DNA of 9,504 bases from Saprospiraceae bacterium (GCA_020630045.1 JAHDCE010000115.1:1-9504); one strand, 5' to 3'; counted from the stretch's first letter, positions 1 through 7,136 are shown. The notes: a model not told the origin generated them from the sequence alone. Numbers and translations are program-made.

Positions 1-840
1 CCTTGTCATTCTGTTCCGGGGGCGATACTGAATTAGATGCCGGCAGCGGTTACACGAGTTACGAGTGGAATACGGGTTCTTCCGACCAAATGATAACGGT
101 TGCTGCATCGGGAGATTATACGGTAACGGTTACTGACGGTTCCGGCTGTACTGGCACTGATATGGTAACGGTCAGCGAAGCTTCAGAACTGATGCCGGAA
201 ATAGGCGGTTCCTTGTCATTCTGTTCCGGGGGCGATACTGAATTAGATGCCGGCAGCGGTTACACAAGTTACGAGTGGAATACGGGTTCTTCCGACCAAA
301 TGATAACGGTTACTGCATCGGGAGACTATATGGTAACAGTTACCGACGGTTCTGGCTGTACTGGCACTGATATGGTAACGGTGGCTGAACTTGCGGAGGT
401 AATGCCAGATATAACTGGATCGCTGGTTTTTTGTACAGGTGGTGATACTGAATTAGATGCCGGAAGCGGTTACACAAGTTACGAGTGGAGTACAGGTTCT
501 TCCGACCAAATGATAACGGTAGATGCTGCCGGAATATATATGGTGACGGTTACAGATGATATTGGTTGTGTTGGTACAGGTATGGTAACAGTAACCGAAG
601 CTCCTGCATTATCTCCTGAAATTTCTGGCGACTTATTACTATGTGGAGGAGGCACGACAACGCTTGATGCCGGTTTGGGATACGACTCATATGAATGGAG
701 TACAGGAGAAGATACTCAAACAATTATTGGCGGAGCGGGGAATTATACAGTCACAGTAACTCTTGGTGCTGCTTGTACCGGAACTGCGAATGTTGAAGTG
801 GTGAGCGTACCTGATGTAGTGGCGTCTGTCGATGACAATA
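1..840 (+). repeat. 210-bp tandem repeats inside the adhesin gene
   Basis: The sequence repeats with a period of exactly 210 bases (70 codons), with units starting at 1, 211, 421 and about 631. Units 1 and 2 differ at only seven positions over their first 172 bases, five of them synonymous, and then diverge in the linker. Unit 3 keeps long identical stretches such as the one coding for DTELDAGSGYTSYEW. Unit 4 is clearly older. This suggests recent duplication or gene conversion of the first units. More copies may lie to the left of the window, and copy number in an assembly would be unreliable. Confidence 0.9.
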
Positions 841-1613
841 TGATATGTGCAGGGGAAACGGTAAATTTATCCGCGACTACTACAGGAGGAACTTATCTCT
901 GGTCACCGACTACAGGCTTGAGTGCTCCGGATTTACAAAATCCGACAGCTTCACCTACCACGACTACAACTTATACAGTGACCTCTGTCGTCATGGGAGA
1001 TAATCTAGTAGAAAATGGCGATTTTGAATCTGGTGATGTCGGATTTTCAACAGACTATGCCCTAGGTAGTGGAATCGGTGGTCCTTGGGGAGATTTGTCT
1101 AGCCCGGGAACCTATGGCATTTACACCAGTCCGGATATCGGACATACCAATTTTGTAAATTGTGGAGATCATACCTCCGGAAGCGGAAACATGATGGTCG
1201 CCAATGGATCGGATATTGCAGGTCAGGCCGTTTGGTGTCAAACGGTGACGGTTGATCCTAGTACGACATACGATTTTAGTACTTGGGTGACAGAAGTAGA
1301 TCCGCTGAACTTTAATCCTGCACAACTCCAATTTTCAATCAATGGATCATTGATTGGTACTTCTTTTACCATATCAGGGGTAACTTGTTCATGGGAAGAG
1401 TTTTCTGCTACTTGGAATTCAGGCACAAGCACTACGGCTGAAATTTGCATCGTCAACCAAAATTTAGTGGATGGAGGCAACGATTTTGCGATTGATGACA
1501 TTTCCTTTTCTACGATTTGTACATCCTCTAGTTCGGTAACCGTTGAAGTTTCCGATCCGCAAATCTCCTGCAAATTCTCCTGCGTGGTACCTGTGTCGGA
1601 GGGGCTACCATAG
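1..1613 (+). CDS. Large secreted Ig-like/PKD-like repeat adhesin, 5' partial and frameshifted (N-terminal part)
   Basis: This is the internal part of a cell-surface repeat protein that is already open at base 1; the TTG at 3 is not a real start. Residues 1-265 (counting the codon at 3 as 1) hold four copies of a 70-residue Ig-like repeat, each with a CxGG near its start, a DAGxGYxSYEWxTG core, a YxVTVT strand and a second Cys near residue 49. A more divergent Ig-like unit follows (about 266-333). Residues about 335-520 look like a jelly-roll, carbohydrate-binding-like domain, opening with NGDFESG and closing with GNDFAIDDISFS. The frame then stops at TAG 1611-1613 in the middle of another repeat, while the next frame continues the same architecture to a sorting domain. 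It is therefore probably one gene with the 1547-2974 frame. As it stands, the product would lack a secretion signal at its C terminus. The ligand is unknown. Confidence 0.8.
   Translation, partial: LSFCSGGDTELDAGSGYTSYEWNTGSSDQMITVAASGDYTVTVTDGSGCTGTDMVTVSEASELMPEIGGSLSFCSGGDTELDAGSGYTSYEWNTGSSDQMITVTASGDYMVTVTDGSGCTGTDMVTVAELAEVMPDITGSLVFCTGGDTELDAGSGYTSYEWSTGSSDQMITVDAAGIYMVTVTDDIGCVGTGMVTVTEAPALSPEISGDLLLCGGGTTTLDAGLGYDSYEWSTGEDTQTIIGGAGNYTVTVTLGAACTGTANVEVVSVPDVVASVDDNMICAGETVNLSATTTGGTYLWSPTTGLSAPDLQNPTASPTTTTTYTVTSVVMGDNLVENGDFESGDVGFSTDYALGSGIGGPWGDLSSPGTYGIYTSPDIGHTNFVNCGDHTSGSGNMMVANGSDIAGQAVWCQTVTVDPSTTYDFSTWVTEVDPLNFNPAQLQFSINGSLIGTSFTISGVTCSWEEFSATWNSGTSTTAEICIVNQNLVDGGNDFAIDDISFSTICTSSSSVTVEVSDPQISCKFSCVVPVSEGLP
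1544..1613 (+). other. Frameshift site between the two halves of the adhesin
   Basis: Both frames are open only between the TGA at 1544-1546 and the TAG at 1611-1613, so the switch must lie here. Two nearly identical short units are adjacent: CAAATCTCCTG (1560-1570) and CAAATTCTCCTG (1571-1582). Adding one T to the first copy, or removing its 11 bases, joins the frames without a stop, giving ...SDPQILL...RGTCVGGATIEV. No X-XXY-YYZ slippery heptamer is seen. It could be a real mutation, a switchable site or a sequencing error. Confidence 0.75.
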
Positions 1614-2974
1614 AAGTCACCGGAGGGGTAACAGCAACGGATTATACTTATGAATGGTCAACCAATGCAGGTGGGCAAACAACCGCTGGCATCACGGGAC
1701 TTTGTGCGGATACATATTCTGTTACGATAACGGATGATTTCGGTTGTACAGCTTCTACCTCCTTGACCATTATAGATGATACCAGCCCGCTTTCTCCATC
1801 TATACTAGGGAATTTGGATATCTGTGAAGGAGAAAATACGACCTTGACCGCTGACGCGGGATACGATACTTACCAATGGTCAACAGGTGAAAGCACTTCC
1901 GAAATTGTTGTCGCTTTAGGAGGGGTTTATTCGGTTACAGTGACACAAGGGGTTACGTGTACAGGATCGGCGACAGTCACCGTCAACGAAACCGCATTAC
2001 CTATTATCGACCTTTCCGGAAATCAGGATCTTTGCGAAAATGAAACAACGACTTTGACCGTCAATACCACTGGGGCAGTGACTTGGTACGATGCCGCTGG
2101 AACCGAAATTTCCAACGATAACCCCATTGTTATCGACCCACTGACCCTAGGAGAAGCATTTACGGTTGAAGTGACTGAAGGAGGATGTTCCGCCACATTG
2201 CCCGTCAATCTGAATGTGGCTGAATTGCCGATAATTACTACAAGCGGAGACTTTACGATTTGTTCAGGAGAATCCGTTGATATTTCGGCTTCTGCTTCGG
2301 ACGGAACAATCAGTTGGAGCGGAGAAGGTATTGATAATCCTTCTTCGGAAACACAAACGGTTACGCCTTCAGGAGCGACTGTTTATACCATTACGGCCAC
2401 TAATGGAGCTTGTACGGTTTCCGAAACCCTTATGGTAAATGTGTCCAATCCATTTTCTGTTGATTTGACAGCTGATCCCGGGACGGATATCGTAGCAGGG
2501 GAAAGCATCACGCTAACAGCCTTGTTGTCCGGTTTGGATCTTGATGACGCTACTTTTGTTTGGACTGCCGATAATAGTGAAGCTCCTTCCGGAAATGATG
2601 TAGTTACGGTCACACCGTTACAATCCACGACCTATACTGTCGAAGTGACTTCTCCGGACGGTTGTACTATATTGGCGACCATTTTCATAAATGTGGAAGA
2701 TTTAGAAATAGAAATTCCTAATGCGTTTTCACCGAATGGCGACGATACGAATGATACCTTTTATCCCGTCTTCAATGATTTAAGCACCACAATTATTGAA
2801 TTTAAAATGTTTGATCGCTGGGGCGAATTGGTGTATGATAATCCTGGTGCTCCTTGGGATGGAACGGTCAACGGAAAAGAAATGCCACAAGATATTTATG
2901 TGTATTTCGTCCGCTTCCAAATGCCCGATGGTACCGAGCGGTTTGAAAAAGGTGATGTCGCTTTGCTGCGCTAG
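1547..2974 (+). CDS. C-terminal part of the same repeat adhesin, with type IX secretion sorting domain
   Basis: The frame is open from 1547, just after a TGA at 1544-1546. The first ordinary start codon is a TTG at 1763, but the residues before it (CVGGATIEVTGG, then YEWSTN and DDFGC) are clearly an Ig/SprB-like repeat, so this is a continuation and not a separate gene. Four further Ig-like units follow, opening near LSPSILGNLDIC, LPIIDLSGNQDLC, LPIITTSGDFTIC and PFSVDL. The last 85-90 residues form the gliding-motility-associated C-terminal domain (CHU_C type, type B sorting signal): PNAFSPNGDDTNDTF, then FDRWGELVYDN, WDGTVNGKEMPQDIYVY and a closing KGDVALLR. In this family the domain directs export by the type IX secretion system and attachment at the surface. 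The full protein would exceed 990 residues. A strong terminator follows 23 bases after the stop. Confidence 0.82.
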   Translation, partial: SFRSANLLQILLRGTCVGGATIEVTGGVTATDYTYEWSTNAGGQTTAGITGLCADTYSVTITDDFGCTASTSLTIIDDTSPLSPSILGNLDICEGENTTLTADAGYDTYQWSTGESTSEIVVALGGVYSVTVTQGVTCTGSATVTVNETALPIIDLSGNQDLCENETTTLTVNTTGAVTWYDAAGTEISNDNPIVIDPLTLGEAFTVEVTEGGCSATLPVNLNVAELPIITTSGDFTICSGESVDISASASDGTISWSGEGIDNPSSETQTVTPSGATVYTITATNGACTVSETLMVNVSNPFSVDLTADPGTDIVAGESITLTALLSGLDLDDATFVWTADNSEAPSGNDVVTVTPLQSTTYTVEVTSPDGCTILATIFINVEDLEIEIPNAFSPNGDDTNDTFYPVFNDLSTTIIEFKMFDRWGELVYDNPGAPWDGTVNGKEMPQDIYVYFVRFQMPDGTERFEKGDVALLR

Positions 2975-2997
2975 TCGTTCAAAAAGAAATCAAATTC

Positions 2998-3036
2998 GAA
3001 CGGGCGTTTTCAGTTGTGAAAACGCCCGTTCTTTTT
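2998..3036 (+). terminator. Rho-independent terminator of the adhesin gene, possibly bidirectional
   Basis: A perfect 15-bp stem (2998-3012 with 3017-3031) with a GTTG loop is followed by TTTTT (3032-3036), 23 bases after the adhesin stop codon. Read on the minus strand, the same hairpin is followed by a T-rich run (complement of 2981-2997), so it may also end the mvaD operon. Confidence 0.93.
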
Positions 3037-3047
3037 ATGATAACATC

Positions 3048-3212
3048 AGACATTATTACGAATTGTTTTTTATGAGAGCTAGAATTAGAGATTTTATTCT
3101 CAATTGATGAATGCACGGAATCTGGTAGCCGTAGCTACCATGATGAGTACATGAAGAAGAGTGAGGATGAAATATCAATTATAGCCATACAATCTAATTC
3201 GTAATAATGTCT
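3048..3212. repeat. 165-nt intergenic palindromic element, copy 1
   Basis: The ends form a perfect 17-bp inverted repeat (3048-3064 with 3196-3212). Further nested pairing runs inward: 3071-3074/3186-3189, 3078-3081/3182-3185, 3083-3086/3177-3180 and 3091-3101/3163-3173 (11 bp with two G-T pairs). The apex is a 7-bp stem, 3123-3129/3134-3140, with loop CGTA. The central 12 bases, TAGCCGTAGCTA (3126-3137), are identical to those at the centre of the element at 8255-8417. Read on the minus strand the apex is C(UACG)G, a UNCG-type tetraloop. It lies six bases beyond the stop of the minus-strand operon and before the terminator at 2998-3036. ATC flanks both sides (3045-3047, 3213-3215), too short to prove a target duplication. 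It fills most of the gap between the two convergent gene ends. Confidence 0.8.
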
Positions 3213-3217
3213 ATCTA

Positions 3218-3655
3218 TTATTTAAGACTCCTAAACCAATCTGCCAACATCGTTTTCTGTTCATCCGTTAGCTTCGCTCCGGAATGCATGAATCGAAACG
3301 ATTTTGGAGGCATGTGCCCGGTTTCGATTTCTTCAGCGGATTCCTCCGCTTTATGTTGGCGTTTGTCAGCCGACCAAGTACCCCAAGTGGAGTAATTCGA
3401 ATTTTCCCTAGCATTTTTGATATGTCCGGCTATCCACCAAGAAACCGGTGCTACACTGGTGTACCAAGGATAACGAGTTTCATTTGAATGGCAATCGTAG
3501 CAGGCCTCCTTCAATAATTCAGCGACTTCGGTCGGTGCCTGTGTCACGGTGAGCAGATCTTTTGATTTGTCATATTCGGGAGTGGATTTGTCAATTCCGA
3601 AAAACTGCATGATGACTAGGCTCAAAATGATGACTCCTCCTATTTTCTTTTTCAT
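3218..3655 (-). CDS. Small haem-binding domain protein (membrane-anchored, c-type CxxCH)
   Basis: A 145-residue protein with one hydrophobic N-terminal segment (about residues 5-20) that should act as a signal anchor or signal peptide and place the rest in the periplasm. It has a c-type haem motif, CYDCH at residues 52-56, followed by SNETRYPWY and APVSWWIAGHI, and MPP at 115-117, where Met115 is a likely distal haem ligand. The tail, LTDEQKTMLADWF, resembles the last helix of such domains. This pattern fits the Bacteroidota haem-binding domain family (Haem_bd type), whose physiological role is poorly defined; single-haem electron transfer or redox sensing is possible. The ATG at 3655 gives the only sensible signal segment. 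It is the last gene of a minus-strand series, 32 bases after the membrane-protein gene. Confidence 0.85.
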   Translation of the reverse strand: MKKKIGGVIILSLVIMQFFGIDKSTPEYDKSKDLLTVTQAPTEVAELLKEACYDCHSNETRYPWYTSVAPVSWWIAGHIKNARENSNYSTWGTWSADKRQHKAEESAEEIETGHMPPKSFRFMHSGAKLTDEQKTMLADWFRSLK

Positions 3656-3687
3656 AAGATTGACTTTTAATTGGTTCTGTTACTACA

Positions 3688-4383
3688 CTATGCTCCTTGG
3701 TCCAATAATTTTTTTGCGCCGAATGCTTGATGCATCAATGCTCCGATTAACAAATAGACAATAATTTTTTGTCCCCCGACCTGAATCATCAATCCCTCTC
3801 GCGAAGCATGTGGGGGAGGACCGAAAACCATTAACATGATATAACCCAGTAAGATAATACTCACCACGGCTAAGATGTGGGCATAAATATTAGGGTACCA
3901 CCCTGTTCGATATATCGAAACCATCAATAAAATAAGACAGAATAATAGCGTTCTAAAACCTATATTGACGAACATGACGTGAATAGGGCGACCCAAATCC
4001 CAAGGCGTCCATCCGACACCTACGAACCCGATTCCGGCAACTACTCCGGCAATGGCCATAACAGTAGTTAGGACTCGCGTGATTTTATTCCTAGGAGAAA
4101 TGATTTCTCCAATAGCCCAAAAAATAGGGAGTATTGTTAAGCCAACAAGAGTAAGGGCTATGGTGAAAAGAATGTACGAGGTTCCATTAGAGCCTCCTTC
4201 AAAATCTTGGGTTCTACCCAAATCGGAAAAGAAATTCTCTAGGAAAAGATAATGGCCGGCTTCGTGGTTATGTACCGTCCCGCCCGGATAAATGACCATG
4301 GCAATCAATGTCAATAGAATGAATGCCACACCTCCGAAAAGTGAGGCATTGAGCAAAAGTCCGATTATTTTTTCTTTTACCAT
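3688..4383 (-). CDS. Six-helix membrane protein, probably DUF998 family
   Basis: A 231-residue integral membrane protein with about six hydrophobic helices (residues about 10-32, 68-93, 102-124, 133-157, 165-187, 199-221). Between helices 1 and 2 is a polar loop with YPGG and NFFSDLGRT, and after helix 3 a GVGWTPWD motif. The loop and topology resemble DUF998 proteins, whose function is not established. The open frame runs 55 codons further upstream, but that extension overlaps the end of mvaD and is hydrophilic and unconvincing. The ATG at 4383 gives a normal N terminus (MVKEKIIGLLL), lies 22 bases after the mvaD stop, and has AGGA a few bases ahead. Cotranscription with mvaD is likely from the spacing; a role in isoprenoid metabolism would be speculation. 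Confidence 0.72.
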   Translation of the reverse strand: MVKEKIIGLLLNASLFGGVAFILLTLIAMVIYPGGTVHNHEAGHYLFLENFFSDLGRTQDFEGGSNGTSYILFTIALTLVGLTILPIFWAIGEIISPRNKITRVLTTVMAIAGVVAGIGFVGVGWTPWDLGRPIHVMFVNIGFRTLLFCLILLMVSIYRTGWYPNIYAHILAVVSIILLGYIMLMVFGPPPHASREGLMIQVGGQKIIVYLLIGALMHQAFGAKKLLDQGA

Positions 4384-4405
4384 TTTCCTGATGTTTTGAA
4401 CCCTT

Positions 4406-5494
4406 TTACAATTGTAAAGGCCCCTGGCCACATTGGTCAGGAATCCAGTGCCGGTTCTCACATAAATCCAATAATTCCGATTGAATGAATGTTTTGGCAG
4501 CATCCCTACAACTGTCGGGATATAACAGATGTATATTGGGGCCGGCATCCAAACTAAAATATATCGGATGTTGGGTTTCCTTCCGGAAACGACGGATTCG
4601 ATTAATCATTTCCAAGGAATTGGGCTTCATCAATATGTATGATGGATTGGATGTCATCATCAAAGCATGCAAGGTCAAAGCTTCATTCTCCGTAATCGTA
4701 CCAAAACGTTCCAAATCCCCCGACTCCATTGCAAGAAGTAAATGATGCATTCGTCTCCGCGCTTGTTTGTAACGAGGGTCGGCATAATCGTTTTCTTCCA
4801 TCAAAGCATGACCGGCACGACTGGAAACCGCCTTTTCTCCCTGACTGACAATCAAGATATCGTCATGAAAACTTTTAAATACCTCATGCACATGATTCGC
4901 ATACGGAATGGCATATAAGTCAGAAGAGCCGTCCGCTTCACCGAATGCTCCCCAAACCGCGGCATGGGCATATATGGAGCGACATGCGCTGCCTGAACCT
5001 AATCGCGATACATAAGAGGCTTTTTGCCTGAATTCCGCGTCATTTTTTAACGTTCCGAATAAATCGGATTCCAAAGAACACAGACAAAGTGACAACGCTC
5101 CCATACTGGATGCCGAAGAAGCGATGCCCGAAGAGTGGGGGAATGAATTGTGGGATTTAATGGTTAAATGCAATTGTTTGAGGAAAGGGAAAATATCCGA
5201 AATGCCAGTTAGAAATTTTACGATCTTCTCTTCAAACTTTTCATTCTTTTCTCCTTCGAAAAAAAAGTCCAAATCTATTTCTACATCATTTTTCCGTTTG
5301 GGAGCATAGGTCATTTCGGTTTCCGTGTATGCTTGGTCTAATGTCAAACTGATAGATGGATTCCGAGGCAATTGTATGCCGTGTTTCCCCCAATATTTAA
5401 TCAAAGCTATGTTTGATGGACAACGCCATTTCATTGTACCTTCCTTCAAATTCGCCGTATCCAATATGAGTTTGGAGTTCTTGTAATCTGTCAT
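4406..5494 (-). CDS. mvaD: Diphosphomevalonate decarboxylase
   Basis: It converts mevalonate 5-diphosphate to isopentenyl diphosphate with ATP, the last step of the classical mevalonate pathway, in the cytoplasm. The 362-residue protein shows the GHMP-kinase-fold signatures in order: NIALIKYWGK (28-37); the phosphate-binding loop PHSSGIASSASS (119-130); SRLGSGSACRS (163-173), whose Arg164 matches the substrate-binding arginine region of the family; and SLDAGPNIHLL (314-324), whose Asp316 matches the catalytic aspartate. Length is typical. I kept the ATG at 5494 rather than Met21 because homologues usually carry about 20 residues before the WRCPSNIALIKYWGK strand. It heads a minus-strand series with the membrane and haem proteins. 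No other mevalonate gene is in the window. The promoter is unclear; see the candidate at 5512-5519. Confidence 0.95.
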   Translation of the reverse strand: MTDYKNSKLILDTANLKEGTMKWRCPSNIALIKYWGKHGIQLPRNPSISLTLDQAYTETEMTYAPKRKNDVEIDLDFFFEGEKNEKFEEKIVKFLTGISDIFPFLKQLHLTIKSHNSFPHSSGIASSASSMGALSLCLCSLESDLFGTLKNDAEFRQKASYVSRLGSGSACRSIYAHAAVWGAFGEADGSSDLYAIPYANHVHEVFKSFHDDILIVSQGEKAVSSRAGHALMEENDYADPRYKQARRRMHHLLLAMESGDLERFGTITENEALTLHALMMTSNPSYILMKPNSLEMINRIRRFRKETQHPIYFSLDAGPNIHLLYPDSCRDAAKTFIQSELLDLCENRHWIPDQCGQGPLQL

Positions 5495-5511
5495 GATGCA
5501 TTGATTTTGTG

Positions 5512-5519
5512 CAAAAGTA
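5512..5519 (-). promoter_or_regulatory. Candidate -7 element of the mvaD promoter
   Basis: Read on the minus strand this is TACTTTTG, an exact match to the Bacteroidota -7 consensus TAnnTTTG. It would place transcription start about 10-12 bases before the mvaD ATG. No TTG is seen at the usual distance upstream (only CTG at 5540-5538), so the support is one box and the call is tentative. Confidence 0.35.
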
Positions 5520-5577
5520 AAACATATCGGAGGACTTCAGGTTCGGATTGATTAATTTGCACTTTAATCAGACATTT

Positions 5578-5593
5578 TTCCACGAAAGTGGAA
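5578..5593. promoter_or_regulatory. Small GAAA-loop hairpin in the divergent intergenic region
   Basis: TTCCAC and GTGGAA (6 bp) enclose a GAAA loop between mvaD and the acetyltransferase gene, 31 bases before the latter's start. On the plus strand it would fall in the leader if transcription begins upstream; it is too weak and lacks a T run, so it is not a terminator. The function is unknown and it may be chance. Confidence 0.25.
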
Positions 5594-5624
5594 TGGATAT
5601 AGCCGAATAAAAATAAGAAATAGA

Positions 5625-6206
5625 ATGCCTAAAAAGGATAGACTGTATATCAAGGACGATTTGTACCTGAAAATATCTCATCCCGTGCAAGCGGAAGAGA
5701 TATTCGGTCTTATTGATAGGCATCGCCTAGATTTGGAAAGGTGGTTGGTTTGGGTACATAAAATCGATGAGTTGTCGAAGTGTAGGCGTATGTTGAGCGA
5801 TGCCGCTAAAATGACCCAAGGCGGGCAAATATTCAATACCACTATTTATTATCAAGAAAAAATTATAGGTCAGATCGGTTTTGTCAGAATCGATAAATCC
5901 AATGACTCCGGAGAAATGGGATACTGGTTGGCTCCCCCCTTCCGGGGAAAAGGAATCATGAAAAAGGTGTTTCCCCGTATCGTTGATTTTGGAATCGACC
6001 GACTTGGTTTAAATCGGATAGAATTGAAAATCGCGGCGGCTAATAAAGCCAGTTTGTCCCTTCCCGAAAAAAACGGATTTGTGTTAGAAGGGAAATTGCA
6101 GGAAGCGATTCGATGGGGTGAAACGTATCAAGATATGATGGTTTATGGTGTGACCAAAAAACAATGGAAAAAACGGCTTTCTCAATTTTTCCGGCCATCA
6201 ACCTAA
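5625..6206 (+). CDS. GNAT family N-acetyltransferase, RimJ/RimL-like
   Basis: The 193-residue protein has the layout of the RimJ/RimL branch of GNAT acetyltransferases, which transfer acetyl from acetyl-CoA to an amino group, in the best-known cases the N terminus of a ribosomal protein. The N-terminal part has LERWLVWV (37-44), matching the family's RxWLxW segment. The acetyl-CoA-binding motif A is seen at about 98-115 (MGYWLAPPFRGKGIMKKV, with R-G-K-G-I for the pyrophosphate loop). Then come Asn140 with KAS, and KNGFVLEG (149-156) as the last motif. The substrate cannot be told from sequence. The ATG at 5625 has no Shine-Dalgarno, only an AT-rich leader, as is normal in this phylum. It is divergent from mvaD and is followed 63 bases later by a barrel gene with no terminator between. 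Confidence 0.87.
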   Translation: MPKKDRLYIKDDLYLKISHPVQAEEIFGLIDRHRLDLERWLVWVHKIDELSKCRRMLSDAAKMTQGGQIFNTTIYYQEKIIGQIGFVRIDKSNDSGEMGYWLAPPFRGKGIMKKVFPRIVDFGIDRLGLNRIELKIAAANKASLSLPEKNGFVLEGKLQEAIRWGETYQDMMVYGVTKKQWKKRLSQFFRPST

Positions 6207-6223
6207 TCCGGATGGTTTGATTT

Positions 6224-6239
6224 ATAGAATTAATTCTAT
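6224..6239. promoter_or_regulatory. 16-bp perfect palindrome upstream of the first beta-barrel gene
   Basis: ATAGAATTAATTCTAT is its own reverse complement and ends 30 bases before the ATG at 6270. It overlaps a poor -7-like TATCTTCA (6237-6244), with TTTG at 6216-6219 upstream (spacer 17). The position suits an operator for a dimeric regulator, but AT-rich palindromes also arise by chance. Confidence 0.35.
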
Positions 6240-6269
6240 CTTCATTTTCTCATTGAATCATAAGTTACG

Positions 6270-7136
6270 ATGATTAACAAAAAAATCCTCCTTTCATTCT
6301 TTTCTTGCTTGGTGTTCTTTTCACTACATGCACAAGATTATTCATACGGAATCAAAGCCGGTTTGGACTTCTCAACCATCCGTGGCGAACTTGAAACGGA
6401 TGCATCCGGAACAGAGTTGGAAAATTATCGATTCAATACCGGGTTTCATATCGGAGCCGCGTTTCGAATCGGTTTTTTAGATGATAAAATCGGAATCGCA
6501 CCGGAAATTTTATTCAATCAGCGAGGAGCAAGATACAAGTATGAAGGCCCCGGACAGTTATCCGCTTTATTTGATGATGGCACCGCCGTTACATTGACTG
6601 GGAATCGCAGGGAGAGTTTTTCTATCGTACATTCCTATATCAGCTTGCCCGTCATGGTATATTACCGTCCGGTAAGGCGGGTAATCATATCTAGTGGACT
6701 CGATTTCGGATTTTTGGTTTCCTCGGTGGGTTCCGGAGAAAATAAACTGACTTTTGCAGGAACAGGAGGAACAGACCAAAGTATTGCAGTAGGCTTGGAC
6801 TATAACTTCCTAAGAGACGATCCGGGAGAAGGCGGTACCGAAGTGACGGTCACCAGCGTAGACGGAATTAATTTGACGACTCCTTCTGAAATCGGAGCTT
6901 ATTATTATCAGAATGAAGACTTGGGCAGTTTGTTCAATATATTCGATTTAGGTTTGAGCGCTGATTTGACGTTCATGGTTACCAAAGGAATTAGTGCCGG
7001 TTTCCGGTTTACATATAGTTTGTTAGATACGACAAATCAAGATGTGGATTTTTCACGCTTAGACAACGGAGCGACCACAAGAGACGATAAGGATCGGAAT
7101 ATGTCCTTACAAGTATCCCTTGGTTTTAATTTTTAA
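6270..7136 (+). CDS. Outer membrane beta-barrel protein (PorT-like)
   Basis: A 288-residue exported protein. Residues 1-21 form a signal peptide (MINKK, hydrophobic core, LHA cleaved before Q22). The mature part alternates short amphipathic beta-strands and loops: YGIKAGLDFS, FHIGAAFRIGF, IGIAPEILFNQRGARY, YISLPVMVYYRP, VIISSGLDFGFLVSS, LGLSADLTFMV, ISAGFRFTYSL, and a final LQVSLGFNF ending in Phe, the usual barrel-assembly signal. This is the general pattern of the PorT/outer-membrane-beta-barrel family of Bacteroidota, which has no uniform function. A charged, acidic loop (about 186-215) is probably extracellular. The next barrel gene starts 52 bases downstream with no terminator between, so the two are likely cotranscribed. 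No Shine-Dalgarno is present. Confidence 0.83.
   Translation: MINKKILLSFFSCLVFFSLHAQDYSYGIKAGLDFSTIRGELETDASGTELENYRFNTGFHIGAAFRIGFLDDKIGIAPEILFNQRGARYKYEGPGQLSALFDDGTAVTLTGNRRESFSIVHSYISLPVMVYYRPVRRVIISSGLDFGFLVSSVGSGENKLTFAGTGGTDQSIAVGLDYNFLRDDPGEGGTEVTVTSVDGINLTTPSEIGAYYYQNEDLGSLFNIFDLGLSADLTFMVTKGISAGFRFTYSLLDTTNQDVDFSRLDNGATTRDDKDRNMSLQVSLGFNF

Noticed and set aside
1..840. Regular repeats that might suggest a CRISPR array
   Set aside because: The 210-bp period is an exact multiple of three, is open in one frame and codes for Ig-like domains; there are no short repeats with unique spacers.
1062..1573. Minus-strand open frames at 1062-1331 and 1238-1573
   Set aside because: They lie opposite the adhesin coding sequence, overlap each other, and their translations show no domain or signal; they are shadows.
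1556..1590. Programmed -1 ribosomal frameshifting in the adhesin
   Set aside because: The direction would fit, but there is no slippery X-XXY-YYZ heptamer in frame and no clear downstream stimulatory stem; mutation or sequence error is simpler.
1763..2974. A separate gene starting at TTG 1763
   Set aside because: The same frame upstream of 1763 codes for a recognisable repeat (CVGGATIEVTGG, YEWSTN), and there is no signal peptide at 1763, so this is the tail of a broken gene.
2796..3107. Plus-strand 103-codon frame running over the adhesin end and terminator
   Set aside because: It overlaps the conserved sorting domain in another frame and reads through a perfect terminator hairpin.
3045..3215. 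ATC flanking both sides of the first palindrome as a target-site duplication
   Set aside because: Three bases can match by chance, and the second palindrome has no equivalent flanking duplication.
4384..4548. N-terminal extension of the DUF998-like protein to an ATG at 4548
   Set aside because: The extra 55 residues overlap the 3' end of mvaD and look like out-of-frame sequence; the ATG at 4383 gives a natural N terminus and spacing.
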